From the NCBI GenBank assembly GCA_018239895.1, contig JAFEGL010000063.1, forward strand, positions 1-64,000: a stretch of 64,000 bases of DNA. The letters run 5' to 3'. The stretch comes from Verrucomicrobiota bacterium (GTDB lineage Bacteria; Chlamydiota; Chlamydiia; Chlamydiales; SM23-39). The position numbers were made by a program, and so were the translations under genes. Of the stretch, positions 1 through 8,271 are shown piece after piece; positions within the stretch are counted from its first letter, which is position 1; each line of letters begins with the position of its first letter. Below the pieces are notes generated by a model. That model saw only the letters and a program-made list of their open reading frames with translations, had not been told where the DNA came from and searched no databases.

Positions 1-58
1 GGGGCGAAGCCCCCGCTGCCCCAAAGGCACGGGCAGGGGCAAGGGCAGGGGGAGGGAC
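1..58. repeat. GC-rich partial hairpin repeat downstream of tsaB
   Basis: Short C- and G-rich stretch between the window edge and the tsaB stop codon. Read on the minus strand it contains CTGCCC, a short loop and GGGGCAG, so it can fold as a hairpin with the CTG/GGCAG core seen at other gene 3' ends here (near 7.2, 27.7, 38.0 and 52.6 kb). It probably acts as a 3' stabiliser or terminator of tsaB; there is no T-run, so a classical terminator is not proven. The element is cut by the window edge. Confidence 0.4.
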
Positions 59-625
59 TTAGGGATTGGATAGATAGGAGAGGGTGAGGGGGGATTGGTT
101 GGCGAAGGCCCAGGCGGCGAGGAGGTCGGGGCAGGGGGAGGTTTCGAGGATGGGGATGGAGGGAAGCCGGCGGGCGATTTGGGCTGGATGGGGTGAAGCG
201 AGGGTGCCGATGAGGGGGGCTTCGGAGGGTTGGACGAGTTTCGGGGGGTGGATGGCGAGGCTGGAGGAGCGCTCGCCTGTGAGGATATAGAAGCCGCCCA
301 TGCGCGCATCGACGAGAACGGTGAAGGGGCCTGGGGCGGGGGGAGCGAATGCGATCAGGCTGCAGAAACCGTAGAGGGGGATCTGCCAGCCGAAGGAGAG
401 TCCTTGAGCTAGGGCGGCTCCGACGCGGGTCCCCGTGTAAGAGCCGGGGCCTTGGCCGACCGAAATGAAATCGACGGGGCCGTCGAGAAGAGTATCGACC
501 TCGCGGGCGAGGGTTTTCGATAGCTCTGGGCCGCCCGACAAGAATTTCTTCTTCCGAACTGAGCCGTTTTCTGCTAGGATCAAACAACTTTTTTCAGTGC
601 TTGTTTCAAAAATGAGCGCTTTCAT
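59..625 (-). CDS. tsaB: tRNA threonylcarbamoyladenosine biosynthesis protein TsaB (YeaZ)
   Basis: A 188-residue protein of the ASKHA-fold TsaB family. TsaB scaffolds TsaD in the complex that adds the t6A modification at A37 of ANN-decoding tRNAs in the cytoplasm. Seen in the sequence: an N-terminal strand with the family pattern ALIFETSTEKS (residues 3-13) and the signature VGQGPGSYTGTRVG (about residues 56-69), both typical of YeaZ. It is slightly short for the family because the C-terminal half is compact. It is transcribed away from lon, with a large palindromic repeat between the two starts. In Chlamydia a gcp/tsaD gene lies near lon (from memory), so a t6A gene here fits the neighbourhood. 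Confidence 0.9.
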   Translation of the reverse strand: MKALIFETSTEKSCLILAENGSVRKKKFLSGGPELSKTLAREVDTLLDGPVDFISVGQGPGSYTGTRVGAALAQGLSFGWQIPLYGFCSLIAFAPPAPGPFTVLVDARMGGFYILTGERSSSLAIHPPKLVQPSEAPLIGTLASPHPAQIARRLPSIPILETSPCPDLLAAWAFANQSPLTLSYLSNP

Positions 626-739
626 GGAGAGAAAGTATACAACATTTGATGGCGCCTTGCACGGAATTTTTGGATTGATTGTCTCGTGCAGGGCTGCTAA
701 AGTATGTTGTTTTTTGTGTAGTGGACATTTATAGGTATA

Positions 740-912
740 AGAGTGCTTCTTTAAATTGAAGGTTCATTGATTTTCGGGTTCTTTTGAGCCAAATTTCGAT
801 CCAAAATCGGGGGGTAATACCAATTTCCCGTATATGACCCCCCGATTTTGGATCGAAATTTGGTCAAAATAATCCCGAAAATCAATGAACCCTCAAATTG
901 AAGAAGCACTCT
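740..912. repeat. 173-bp palindromic element, copy 1 (upstream of lon)
   Basis: Near-perfect inverted repeat running from AGAGTGCTTCTT to AAGAAGCACTCT. The inner arms contain TTTCGATCCAAAATCGGGGG and its complement, around a short loop near 810-830. A close relative lies at 48689-48860 (upstream of pkn5) and a shorter related element at 8272-8358. The right end stops 16 bases before the TTG start of lon, so the element forms or borders the lon leader. It has no coding capacity of its own. It resembles a MITE or a large REP-type element; no clear target-site duplication was recognised. Confidence 0.85.
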
Positions 913-928
913 AAATAGCCTTAATTGA

Positions 929-3463
929 TTGGTAGAGGTAACTTTGGACGAACCAAATATCGATAACTCGGAAGAAGAACAAAAAATATTGGCCGATGAG
1001 GGCGAGGAGGGGGAAAAGAAGTCTTCCACTCCGGCCCAGGCGCTCCCTTATCCCAATCAACTCTATCTGCTGCCTTTGAATAGAAGGCCCTTTTTCCCCG
1101 GGATGGCTGCTCCGGTTGTCATCGAGCCTGGCTCCTTTTACGAGGTATTGAAAATTGTCGCGAAAACCGACCACAAATGCCTCGGCCTTTTCCTGACAGA
1201 GAAAGAAGATGTCAATATCTACAAGATTGGCATTAGCGATCTCCATAGAGTCGGCGTGGTCGCAAGAATCTTGCGGATCATTCCGATGGAAGGGGGCGGC
1301 GCGCAGGTCGTTCTCAACATGGAAAAACGGGTGACGATCGAAAAGTCTGTCAAATCGAAATATTTGTACGCCAATGTCAAGTATCATGACGACACGCCGC
1401 TGGAGCACTTATCGAGAGAGCTCAAGGCCTATTCGATCAGCATCATCACGACGATCAAAGAGCTTTTGAAATTGAACCCTCTTTTCAAAGAGGAGCTGCA
1501 GATCTTCCTTGGCCATTCCGATTTCACCGAACCTGGACGTTTAGCCGATTTTGCTGTCGCTTTGACGACGGCAAGCCGCGAAGAGCTGCAAGATGTGCTC
1601 GAGACATTCGACATTGAAAAGCGGATCGACAAAGCGCTTCTTCTTTTGAAGAAAGAGCTCGACATCAGCAAACTGCAGAGCACAATCAACCAGAGAATTG
1701 AAGCGACCATTTCGAAGACTCAGCGGGAATTTTTCCTCCGCGAGCAGCTGAAAGCGATCAAGAAAGAGCTCGGGATGGAAAAAGACGACAAGACGATGGA
1801 GGCCGAAAAGTTTGAAGATCGGCTGAAAAAACGGGTCGTGCCGGACGAGGTGATGAAAGTCATCCGCGAGGAGATGGACAAACTCAGCACTCTGGAAGTC
1901 CAATCGGCCGAATATGGCGTTTGCAGAAATTACATCGATTGGCTCACCTCCGTGCCGTGGGGCATGTACAGCAAAGAGACCCACGATATCGGCAAAGCGG
2001 AAAAGGTCCTCGAGCAAGATCACTACGGTTTGAAAGACATTAAAGAGCGGATTTTGGAATTCATCGGCGTCGGTAAATTGACCGGCGGCGTCAAGGGGAG
2101 CATTATCTGCCTCGTTGGACCTCCTGGGGTCGGAAAGACGAGCATCGGCAAGAGCGTCGCTAGAGCGTTGAATCGGAAATTTTACCGATTCTCGGTCGGT
2201 GGCATGCGCGATGAGGCGGAGATCAAAGGGCACCGGCGCACCTACATCGGAGCGATGCCGGGCAAAATGATCCAGGCGCTCAAGTACTCGCAGACGATGA
2301 ACCCGGTCATCATGCTCGACGAGGTCGACAAGATGGGGGCAAGCTACCATGGAGATCCTGCCTCGGCGCTGCTCGAAGTGCTCGATCCTGAGCAGAACAA
2401 AGATTTTCTCGACCACTATCTCGATGTCCCGTGCGATCTTTCAAACGTTTTGTTCATCGTGACGGCCAACGTTCTCGACACGATCCCTGAGCCGCTAAAA
2501 GATAGGATGGAGATGCTCCGCCTTTCTGGATATATCCAGGCGGAGAAGGTCGAAATCGCTTGGAAGTACCTCATTCCGCGCAACCGGAAAAACATGGGGC
2601 TCAAAGCGGGAGATGTTGTGTTCACGAAAGGGGCGATCGCCCAGATTATCAACGGCTATGCCCGCGAAGCTGGCGTCCGAACGCTTGAGAACAACATCAA
2701 AAAAATCTTGCGCAAGGTGGCTGTGAAGTTAGCCAAGTCCAAAGAGGGGAAGAAAACCAAAGCGGGCAAGGCGACGATCACCGAAAAAAATCTTGCTACT
2801 TATCTTGGAAAACCGATTTTCACCAGCGATCGATACTACAAAGTCAACCCGGTCGGCGTGGCGACAGGGCTCGCATGGACCTCGATGGGCGGAGCAACGC
2901 TCTATATCGAAGCGGTGAAGTATCCAGCCGAAAAGACCGAGATGAAATTGACGGGGCAAGCTGGCGAGGTGATGAAAGAGTCGGCTCAAATTGCCTGGAC
3001 CTATGTCCAGAGCCATGTGGACCGCTATTCTCCCGGCACTCCGTTCTTTGAGAAATCGCAGATCCATATCCATATTCCCGAAGGAGCAACCCCGAAAGAT
3101 GGCCCATCTGCTGGCATCACGATGGTGACTTCGCTCCTTTCGCTGCTGCTCAATCAACCGATCCGCGACAATCTGGGGATGACGGGGGAGTTGACCCTCA
3201 CCGGCAAAGTCCTTCCAATTGGCGGATTGAAAGAGAAGTTGATTGCGGCGCGCAGATCGCAGCTCAACGTACTCATTTTCCCGAAAGAAAACTTGCGGGA
3301 TTACGATGAATTGCCCGATTATTTGAAAAAGGGGCTCGAAGTCCATTTCGTCGATTACTACGATGAAGTATTTAAAATCGCTTTCCCCCGAGAAGGGCAC
3401 CACCATGCAGAAACAAAGACCTCAGTGGCTAGAAAAAAAACTCGTCGAGCCGCAAGCTCTTGA
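929..3463 (+). CDS. lon: ATP-dependent protease Lon
   Basis: Full-length LonA (844 residues), a cytoplasmic AAA+ protease that degrades misfolded and regulatory proteins. Domains in order: N-terminal substrate-binding LON domain (about 45-240, opening with NQLYLLPLNRRPFFPGM), helical region, AAA+ module with Walker A GPPGVGKTS at about 397-405, and a C-terminal S16 peptidase domain. The catalytic pair is visible: Ser727 in DGPSAGI and Lys770 in GGLKEKL, spaced as in E. coli Lon. The start is uncertain. TTG at 929 opens the longest frame, but an in-frame TTG at 944 has GAGGT six bases upstream and may be the real one. The 3' end overlaps the next gene by 59 bases. The extreme C-terminus is basic (ARKKTRRAASS). 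Confidence 0.97.
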   Translation: MVEVTLDEPNIDNSEEEQKILADEGEEGEKKSSTPAQALPYPNQLYLLPLNRRPFFPGMAAPVVIEPGSFYEVLKIVAKTDHKCLGLFLTEKEDVNIYKIGISDLHRVGVVARILRIIPMEGGGAQVVLNMEKRVTIEKSVKSKYLYANVKYHDDTPLEHLSRELKAYSISIITTIKELLKLNPLFKEELQIFLGHSDFTEPGRLADFAVALTTASREELQDVLETFDIEKRIDKALLLLKKELDISKLQSTINQRIEATISKTQREFFLREQLKAIKKELGMEKDDKTMEAEKFEDRLKKRVVPDEVMKVIREEMDKLSTLEVQSAEYGVCRNYIDWLTSVPWGMYSKETHDIGKAEKVLEQDHYGLKDIKERILEFIGVGKLTGGVKGSIICLVGPPGVGKTSIGKSVARALNRKFYRFSVGGMRDEAEIKGHRRTYIGAMPGKMIQALKYSQTMNPVIMLDEVDKMGASYHGDPASALLEVLDPEQNKDFLDHYLDVPCDLSNVLFIVTANVLDTIPEPLKDRMEMLRLSGYIQAEKVEIAWKYLIPRNRKNMGLKAGDVVFTKGAIAQIINGYAREAGVRTLENNIKKILRKVAVKLAKSKEGKKTKAGKATITEKNLATYLGKPIFTSDRYYKVNPVGVATGLAWTSMGGATLYIEAVKYPAEKTEMKLTGQAGEVMKESAQIAWTYVQSHVDRYSPGTPFFEKSQIHIHIPEGATPKDGPSAGITMVTSLLSLLLNQPIRDNLGMTGELTLTGKVLPIGGLKEKLIAARRSQLNVLIFPKENLRDYDELPDYLKKGLEVHFVDYYDEVFKIAFPREGHHHAETKTSVARKKTRRAASS

Positions 3464-3905
3464 GGAAAAGACGGCCGCATTGAGAAGCGAAGGGCTGACG
3501 ATTGCGACGTTGAACGGATCGTTCGACATGATGCACGCGGGGCATCTCTACATCGTCAGCGAAGCGAAAAAGCAGGCGGACTGTTTGCTTGTCGCACTTA
3601 ATTCCGACCGGTCGATCCAGCAGTATAAAAACCCGCTTCGGCCGATCGTTCCGCTCCAGTATCGGTTGGAGATGGTGGCGGCCCTTGAATTTGTCGATTT
3701 TGTGACCTGGTTTGAAGAGACCGACCCGATTCAATTGCTTTTGAAAATCAGACCCGATGTCCATGTCAACGGGGCTGAGTATGGGGAAAATTGCATTGAG
3801 GCGCCGACGGTTCGAAGCTACGGCGGGAGGCTCCACCTGGTGAACAGAATCCCCACTTTATCCACATCTACTTTGATTGAGAAGATTCGCCAATGCGCCA
3901 CATAG
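3405..3905 (+). CDS. RfaE2/HldE-type nucleotidyltransferase
   Basis: A 166-residue single-domain cytidylyltransferase-fold protein similar to the adenylyltransferase half of HldE (RfaE domain II), which activates heptose phosphate with ATP for LPS core synthesis. Evidence: strand and HxGH-type motif in LNGSFDMMHAGHLYIV (His44 and His47), a 'LVALNSDRSI' loop, and the family ending with STSTLIEKI, where Ser/Thr contacts the nucleotide. The frame extends back to 3363, but ATG 3405 is chosen because AGAAGGG lies about seven bases upstream and homology starts after it. It overlaps the lon 3' end (59 bases) and the next gene (13 bases), suggesting one transcript. The kinase half of HldE is absent here. 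The substrate could instead be another sugar or alcohol phosphate. Confidence 0.8.
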   Translation: MQKQRPQWLEKKLVEPQALEEKTAALRSEGLTIATLNGSFDMMHAGHLYIVSEAKKQADCLLVALNSDRSIQQYKNPLRPIVPLQYRLEMVAALEFVDFVTWFEETDPIQLLLKIRPDVHVNGAEYGENCIEAPTVRSYGGRLHLVNRIPTLSTSTLIEKIRQCAT

Positions 3906-5029
3906 GAACCCTGATTTACGAGAAAGACGCACTCCGTCTCGCTTCTTATCTTCGACGGCAGGGGATCCAAAACACCTGTGAAATCGTCTATGAAGAGCCG
4001 GGAAGCCGCATATCTTACGAAATTTGGGTTCACGAAGAGGATCGGATCGAAGAGGCGAAGGCCATTTTCGAGACGTTCCAGAAAGATCCGGCAAATAGAG
4101 AGTTCGATGTCCCCATTACCGAGCAGCTTCAAGAGGAAGAGAAGGCAAGTCTCGAGGAGCCGCTAGCTGAAGAGATCCCTCTGGAGCGGCGGCTCAGCGC
4201 CCACTTCACCAATTTCATCATCGCCGTTTGCGCTCTGATTTTTTTCATCAACGGGATGCAAGAGATCCCGCTGGTTGAAGAGGGGATTTCTGAAGAAATT
4301 TTTTCAATGACTCCGATTCAGGCCGATTTGCTCTTCGACCTTCCCCCGTTTTTTGAAGAGCTTTCGAATCTCATCCAAAAGCACCAGATCGCCCCCAACC
4401 AAAATTTGGAAAAGCTCTCTCCCGAGATCCAGGCAGATCTTGAAGCGCTGCCCCACGTCACCTATTGGAGAGGCCTTTACGACTGGATCCTTTTGAAATT
4501 CAAAACAGGGAACACGGCTGAGGCGGAGGGGCCCCTCTTCATCAAACTAAGACAGGGGGAAGTTTGGCGCCTCTTTTCACCTTGCCTTCTCCATGCGGGA
4601 TTGCTCCACATTCTTTTCAACATGATCTGGGTTTGGGTTCTTGGACGCCCCATCGAGCAGCGGATTGGCCTTTTTAAAACCCTTTTATTAAGCCTCGTCA
4701 TCGGCATTGGATCGAACGCGACCCAATATTTCATGGGCGGGCCATTTTTTATAGGCTATTCGGGCGTCGTGATGGGACTTGCCGGCTTTATCTGGAGCCG
4801 CGAGCAGATCGCTCCATGGGAAGGATACCCAGTCAACCGGTCGACCCTCCTCTTTTTAGTCCTTTTTGTCTTGGCGATGTTTGGACTCCAAGCTACCTCA
4901 TTCATTTTGCAGCTCTTTAGCGATGTCTCCTTTTCGCCGAACATCGCCAACTCGGCCCACATTGCTGGCGGCGTTTTCGGTCTCATTTTAGGGCGTAGTT
5001 CCTTCTTCTCTTGGAGGGCCGCGAAATGA
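3893..5029 (+). CDS. GlpG-like rhomboid intramembrane serine protease
   Basis: A 378-residue membrane protein that should cleave transmembrane helices of substrate proteins within the inner membrane. Residues 1 to about 75 look like the cytoplasmic Rhomboid_N domain of GlpG (IWVHEED followed by [17 protein letters not shown]). The first membrane helix is at about 105-120. A linker of roughly 90 residues follows, longer than usual, and then the rhomboid core begins with [17 protein letters not shown]. The catalytic dyad is visible: Ser290 in [11 protein letters not shown] and His356 in NSAHIAGG. The ATG overlaps the upstream nucleotidyltransferase by 13 bases, and the stop overlaps the rnz start as ATGA. 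The gene is therefore probably translated from a shared mRNA with its neighbours. Confidence 0.88.
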   Translation: MRHIGTLIYEKDALRLASYLRRQGIQNTCEIVYEEPGSRISYEIWVHEEDRIEEAKAIFETFQKDPANREFDVPITEQLQEEEKASLEEPLAEEIPLERRLSAHFTNFIIAVCALIFFINGMQEIPLVEEGISEEIFSMTPIQADLLFDLPPFFEELSNLIQKHQIAPNQNLEKLSPEIQADLEALPHVTYWRGLYDWILLKFKTGNTAEAEGPLFIKLRQGEVWRLFSPCLLHAGLLHILFNMIWVWVLGRPIEQRIGLFKTLLLSLVIGIGSNATQYFMGGPFFIGYSGVVMGLAGFIWSREQIAPWEGYPVNRSTLLFLVLFVLAMFGLQATSFILQLFSDVSFSPNIANSAHIAGGVFGLILGRSSFFSWRAAK

Positions 5030-5931
5030 GCGTCCGCGATCTAACCATCTTGGGCTGTTCAAGCCAGCAGCCAACCCGATACCGGAACCACGGCGCCTAT
5101 CTTCTCCGCTGGAACGACGAAGGACTCCTCATCGATCCGGGCGAGGGGACTCAAAGACAATTTATCTTCGCCGATATCGCTCCTCCGGTCGTCACTCGGA
5201 TCTTCATCAGCCACTTCCACGGAGACCACTGCTTGGGCGTCGGCTCGATGCTGATGCGGCTCAATCTCGACAAAGTGACCCATCCGATCCACTGCTACTA
5301 CCCTGCATCGGGCAAGCGGTATTTCGATCGGCTCCGCTACTGCTGCATCTACAAAGAAAACATTACCGTCGTCGAGCATCCAGTCAAAGCGGCTGGCCTT
5401 GTCGAAGATGATGGGAAGTTCCGGATCGAAGCGGCCTTTCTCGACCATGGCGTCGAAAACATCGGCTGGCGGATCACCGAACCTGATTCGATCAAATTCA
5501 ACAAAGACGATCTCAAAGCTCTCGGCATCGAAGGCCCTTCCGTCCGCACGCTCGAAAAAGAGGGGTCGATCCAAGTCAACGGCAGAACGGTCCGCCTCGA
5601 AGAGGTGAGCCGCGTCCGCCCTGGCGACGCCTTTGCCTACATTGTCGATACGCGCCCCTGTCCAGCCGCTCTTGAGCTGGCCCGCGGCGCCAAGATTCTC
5701 CTCTGCGAGAGCACCTACTTGGATCAAGAGAGAGCCCTCGCCAATGAGTACATGCACATGACGGCGATCCAAGCGGCGGAGCTCGCCCGCGACGCCGGCG
5801 TCCAAACGCTCATCCTCACCCACTTCTCGGCCCGCTACCGCGAACCGGAGGAACTCGCCATCGAGGCGAGAAAGGTCTTCCCCAACACCTTCGCAGCCGA
5901 AGACCTCAAGCGTTTCCCATTCCCTAGATAA
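5026..5931 (+). CDS. rnz: Ribonuclease Z
   Basis: Metallo-beta-lactamase-fold endonuclease (301 residues) that trims tRNA 3' trailers. The zinc site is visible as SHFHGDH (His63, His65, Asp67, His68). Later ligands are in [11 protein letters not shown] and in [10 protein letters not shown] near the C-terminus, and the central region carries an exosite-like insertion. The frame opens at 5011, but ATG 5026 is chosen: TGGAGGG lies about nine bases upstream and the family sequence [16 protein letters not shown] starts directly there. Coupled by ATGA to the rhomboid gene. In Chlamydia a metal-dependent hydrolase of this type lies close to lon and xerC (from memory). A hairpin with TCCGAC/GTCGGA arms at about 5944-5980 lies just after the stop codon. 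Confidence 0.93.
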   Translation: MSVRDLTILGCSSQQPTRYRNHGAYLLRWNDEGLLIDPGEGTQRQFIFADIAPPVVTRIFISHFHGDHCLGVGSMLMRLNLDKVTHPIHCYYPASGKRYFDRLRYCCIYKENITVVEHPVKAAGLVEDDGKFRIEAAFLDHGVENIGWRITEPDSIKFNKDDLKALGIEGPSVRTLEKEGSIQVNGRTVRLEEVSRVRPGDAFAYIVDTRPCPAALELARGAKILLCESTYLDQERALANEYMHMTAIQAAELARDAGVQTLILTHFSARYREPEELAIEARKVFPNTFAAEDLKRFPFPR

Positions 5932-5943
5932 TGAACAAGTTGC

Positions 5944-5980
5944 GTCCGACCAAAATACGATATGTCGTAAAATAGTCGGA
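5944..5980 (+). terminator. Possible hairpin downstream of rnz
   Basis: Outer arms TCCGAC and GTCGGA enclose inner arms TACGA and TCGTA. It lies 13 bases after the rnz stop. No strong T-run follows, so this is a weak terminator candidate or an mRNA 3' stabiliser. Confidence 0.35.
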
Positions 5981-6069
5981 TTTAATGCCGCAACAGGTGG
6001 TGCGATTTAGTTGTATTTAATGCGCTGAATGTAAGTTTGATTTGATTTTTGAGTTAGTGTTTATATGTA

Positions 6070-6098
6070 TTTAATATTACTGGTTTTTGTGGTATAAT
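6070..6098 (+). promoter_or_regulatory. Sigma-70-like promoter of the S41 protease gene
   Basis: A consensus -10 TATAAT at 6093-6098 with a weak -35 TTTAAT 17 bases upstream, in AT-rich DNA. The predicted transcription start (about 6105) nearly coincides with the ATG at 6107, and no Shine-Dalgarno sequence precedes that ATG. The mRNA may therefore be leaderless, or the true start codon lies further downstream. Confidence 0.45.
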
Positions 6099-6106
6099 TA
6101 AATATT

Positions 6107-7174
6107 ATGACGAATCCCGTTTCTTTAGAAATTGTTTCCTACTCTGAGCCGCCAAAGGCCATTGAACAAGAAAAGCTGCTTGATGAGGCCATGCGAAGGT
6201 CGCTGCAAGCCGCTAAAAACGACATGCGGTTTTCCCCTCTGCCCCTCAAGTGGAAGGAGAGGGTCGTAAGCCGGGTGGTCGCTGGAGTGAGACATCTCTA
6301 CATCGATCAAAAGCTCGGTGAAAAGATGGCTCGGGTTGTTCAGGAGCATTTCGTTCAGGGCAAATATGACTTAGCGTCGAATCCCTACTCGTTCATGGAG
6401 GGGATTTTGGACGATTTGCAGAGTATCTATCCAGATAAACACTTTGGCGTGATGGTTCACAATGATCCGATTCCCGACTATTCTCCCTCGAGAAGCTTGA
6501 GGACTTTGGGGAATGAGGAGCTGACCGAAGAGCAGAGAAAATACCTAGATTCGCTGGATATGCGAAGCGACTATTCGAAAGAGGTCGATTCGTCGATCAT
6601 TCCCGACACAAACATCGGCTATCTGAAAGTCAATTCATTCGATCCGGCTACTTTGCCAAGAACGAACGAGATTCTGAACCAGGCGATGGAAAAAGTTGTT
6701 GGAGCCGAGTCTCTCATCATCGACTTGCGGGCGAATACAGGCGGCGACCCTGAGACGGTCGCTTATCTGGCGAGCCACTTCCTGGAAGAAAGGCAGCTTT
6801 TGAACCAAACCTACGACCGGTCGAAAGACAAAACGACCTCTTTTTACGCCGATCCTGAAAGAGTCGAACACCATTTTGGGACAGAGAAGAAGATTTATGT
6901 CCTAACAAGTCCTAAGACTTTGTCTGGAGCGGAAGAATTTGCCTACGATCTTCAAGCCACGGGACGCGCCGTAGTTGTCGGTCAGCCCACGTCGGGCGGC
7001 GCCCATCCTACGAGACCTTTCGCAGTCGACGACCATTTCGAGCTTTTCATCCCGAATGAAAAGGCGATCAATCCCCACACGCGATCCAATTGGGAAGGGA
7101 CTGGCGTCGAGCCGGACATTCTGATGCCCGCCGATCAAGCGCTAGACTTCGCCATCGACCAACTCAAGAAGTAA
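6107..7174 (+). CDS. S41-family (IRBP/C-terminal processing-like) protease, no signal peptide
   Basis: A 355-residue protein of the ClpP/crotonase-fold S41 peptidase family. The N-terminal third is a helical cap with the interphotoreceptor retinoid-binding-like pattern (RHLYIDQKLGEKMARVVQEH). The core has IGYLKVNSFDP, LIIDLRANTGGDPE and the nucleophile region TLSGAEEFAYDL, with Ser273 as the probable catalytic serine, followed by VVVGQPTSGGAHPT. The C-terminus GTGVEPDILMPADQAL is typical of the family. No PDZ domain and no N-terminal signal sequence are visible, although most relatives are exported. It may act in the cytoplasm or be exported another way, for example as a T3SS effector (inference). 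It stands alone with its own promoter, and structured hairpins follow the stop. Confidence 0.8.
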   Translation: MTNPVSLEIVSYSEPPKAIEQEKLLDEAMRRSLQAAKNDMRFSPLPLKWKERVVSRVVAGVRHLYIDQKLGEKMARVVQEHFVQGKYDLASNPYSFMEGILDDLQSIYPDKHFGVMVHNDPIPDYSPSRSLRTLGNEELTEEQRKYLDSLDMRSDYSKEVDSSIIPDTNIGYLKVNSFDPATLPRTNEILNQAMEKVVGAESLIIDLRANTGGDPETVAYLASHFLEERQLLNQTYDRSKDKTTSFYADPERVEHHFGTEKKIYVLTSPKTLSGAEEFAYDLQATGRAVVVGQPTSGGAHPTRPFAVDDHFELFIPNEKAINPHTRSNWEGTGVEPDILMPADQALDFAIDQLKK

Positions 7175-7175
7175 G

Positions 7176-7250
7176 GGCCGATCTGCCGCGATGCGGCAGA
7201 TCGGCCTCTGGACGCACCCTTCTTGCTGCCAACGGCAGCAGGAAGGGTGC
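7176..7250 (+). repeat. Tandem pair of variable-stem hairpins at the 3' end of the S41 gene
   Basis: Two perfect hairpins. The first (7176-7206) has arms GGCCGATCTGCCGC/GCGGCAGATCGGCC; the second (7214-7250) has arms GCACCCTT and AAGGGTGC around TGCTGCC/GGCAGCA. Both have a CTGCC...GGCAG core with unrelated outer stems. A two-hairpin relative lies at 52581-52657, and single hairpins at 27700 and 38014. All lie downstream of stop codons, so a role in termination or 3'-end protection is likely. Confidence 0.7.
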
Positions 7251-7254
7251 GGAA

Positions 7255-7435
7255 TCAGCTAGATTTAAGAAATTTCCAGGCGCACCCTACTCCAAAAATG
7301 ACTAATGCGACTGCCAGGAATTTTTTTTTGGAAAATTTTACTTCCTGCCACAGACTTACGCCGTAAACTATAGCTACCGAACCAACACAAATCTACGAAA
7401 CTTTATTTACTAATACTTCGATTAAATCAGCCATT
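7255..7435 (-). pseudogene. Possible frameshifted small membrane-protein gene
   Basis: On the minus strand ATG 7435 has a good Shine-Dalgarno (GAGGA, about six bases away). It starts MADLIEVLVNKVS and then meets TAG. Shifting by one base continues as a hydrophobic, basic peptide with two likely membrane segments (LVSVAIVYGVSLW and LAVALVIFGVGCAW) and ends at TGA 7255. The total span is 3n+1 bases, consistent with a single-base indel. Alternatives: two short ORFs with coupled translation (GTG about six bases after the stop), programmed frameshifting, or chance. No family recognised. Confidence 0.3.
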
Positions 7436-7468
7436 TAAGTCCTCATTGTTACGGTGGATCGGCCTTTT

Positions 7469-8233
7469 CTATTTTCCGAGAAGAGAGATCCGGATGTATT
7501 CGTTTTGGTGGATGTTGGGGACGGGGAGTCCTTCGTCGTAGAGGCGGCGGAGGGCCTCTTTGTCGATATCCTCGACTTGGACCGTGCAGCCGAGAGCGCG
7601 GGCCGATTCGATGCTCGTTTTGACGGTGACTCGCTGGTACTTGGAGATTTTGAAGTGGGGCGTCTGGGTGGTTTTCTCTTTGAGTTGAGAGAGGATTTGT
7701 TGGCTGACGGCTGTCTTTCGGTCGGTCAGCTCGTCGATTTGCTCCATGAGGACTTTGTACTCGGCGCAGAGTGTTTCGAGGTCGGTTTCAGGGAAGGTGG
7801 GAGGCGGGGGAGTCTCTTTGGGTTGAGATTCTTCGAAGAGATGGTCGAGTTCGCGGTTGGAAAGGCTTGTTTTCGAAAGGAGCCTGAGAATCAGGTTTGT
7901 GGTGCCCTGGCACTCGGCGTTTGAAATTTCGCAGGCAAGAAACGGTTTGTCGGCCTTTGTGGAATAGATCTCGAACTGGTCGCCGTTCGTGAAAATAAAC
8001 CAGGGGATCTGGGCTTCCGCAGCGTGTTGGAGGTTGATCTTTATTGAGGCGAGGATCGCGAGGGGTTTTTCGTGGACGAGGAGGATCGAAGAGTCGGGAG
8101 CGGTGGTCCGGGAAGCGGCGTCCCAGCCGAGCTTGTCGAGGAGGGGATCGACGATGAGGGCGAATCTGTCGTCGAAAGGGGACGATTGGAGCAGGTCGAG
8201 ACGGAGCTTTTCTAAGAAGGAGGGGGTCAACAT
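7469..8233 (-). CDS. Orphan protein with degenerate HsdR N-terminal-like nuclease fold and coiled coil
   Basis: A 254-residue protein of no firm family. Residues 20-100 follow the layout of the type I restriction enzyme R subunit N-terminal domain (HSDR_N-like): IVDPLLDKLGWD, then PDSSILLVHEKPLAILASIK, then IPWFIFTNGDQFEIYST. The usual Glu-x-Lys of the PD-(D/E)xK site reads SIK here, so catalysis may be lost. Residues 110-200 are polar with a predicted coiled coil (LCAEYKVLMEQIDELTDRKTAV). The C-terminus is mixed. No hsdS or hsdM lies nearby. The start ATG is clear, and a palindromic repeat lies 38 bases upstream. The function is not known; the domain reading is inference from pattern. Confidence 0.5.
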   Translation of the reverse strand: MLTPSFLEKLRLDLLQSSPFDDRFALIVDPLLDKLGWDAASRTTAPDSSILLVHEKPLAILASIKINLQHAAEAQIPWFIFTNGDQFEIYSTKADKPFLACEISNAECQGTTNLILRLLSKTSLSNRELDHLFEESQPKETPPPPTFPETDLETLCAEYKVLMEQIDELTDRKTAVSQQILSQLKEKTTQTPHFKISKYQRVTVKTSIESARALGCTVQVEDIDKEALRRLYDEGLPVPNIHQNEYIRISLLGK

Positions 8234-8271
8234 ATGAGTATGTTGAGCGATTTTTCTAATGATTTCAACTT

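Noticed and set aside
751..1029. Open frame of 92 codons covering the 173-bp palindrome
   Set aside because: It arises from the inverted repeat and the lon 5' end; no supporting signals.
1541..2416. Long minus-strand open frame opposite lon
   Set aside because: It is antisense to the strongly conserved Lon coding frame, has no ribosome site or family match and arises from GC-rich codon bias.
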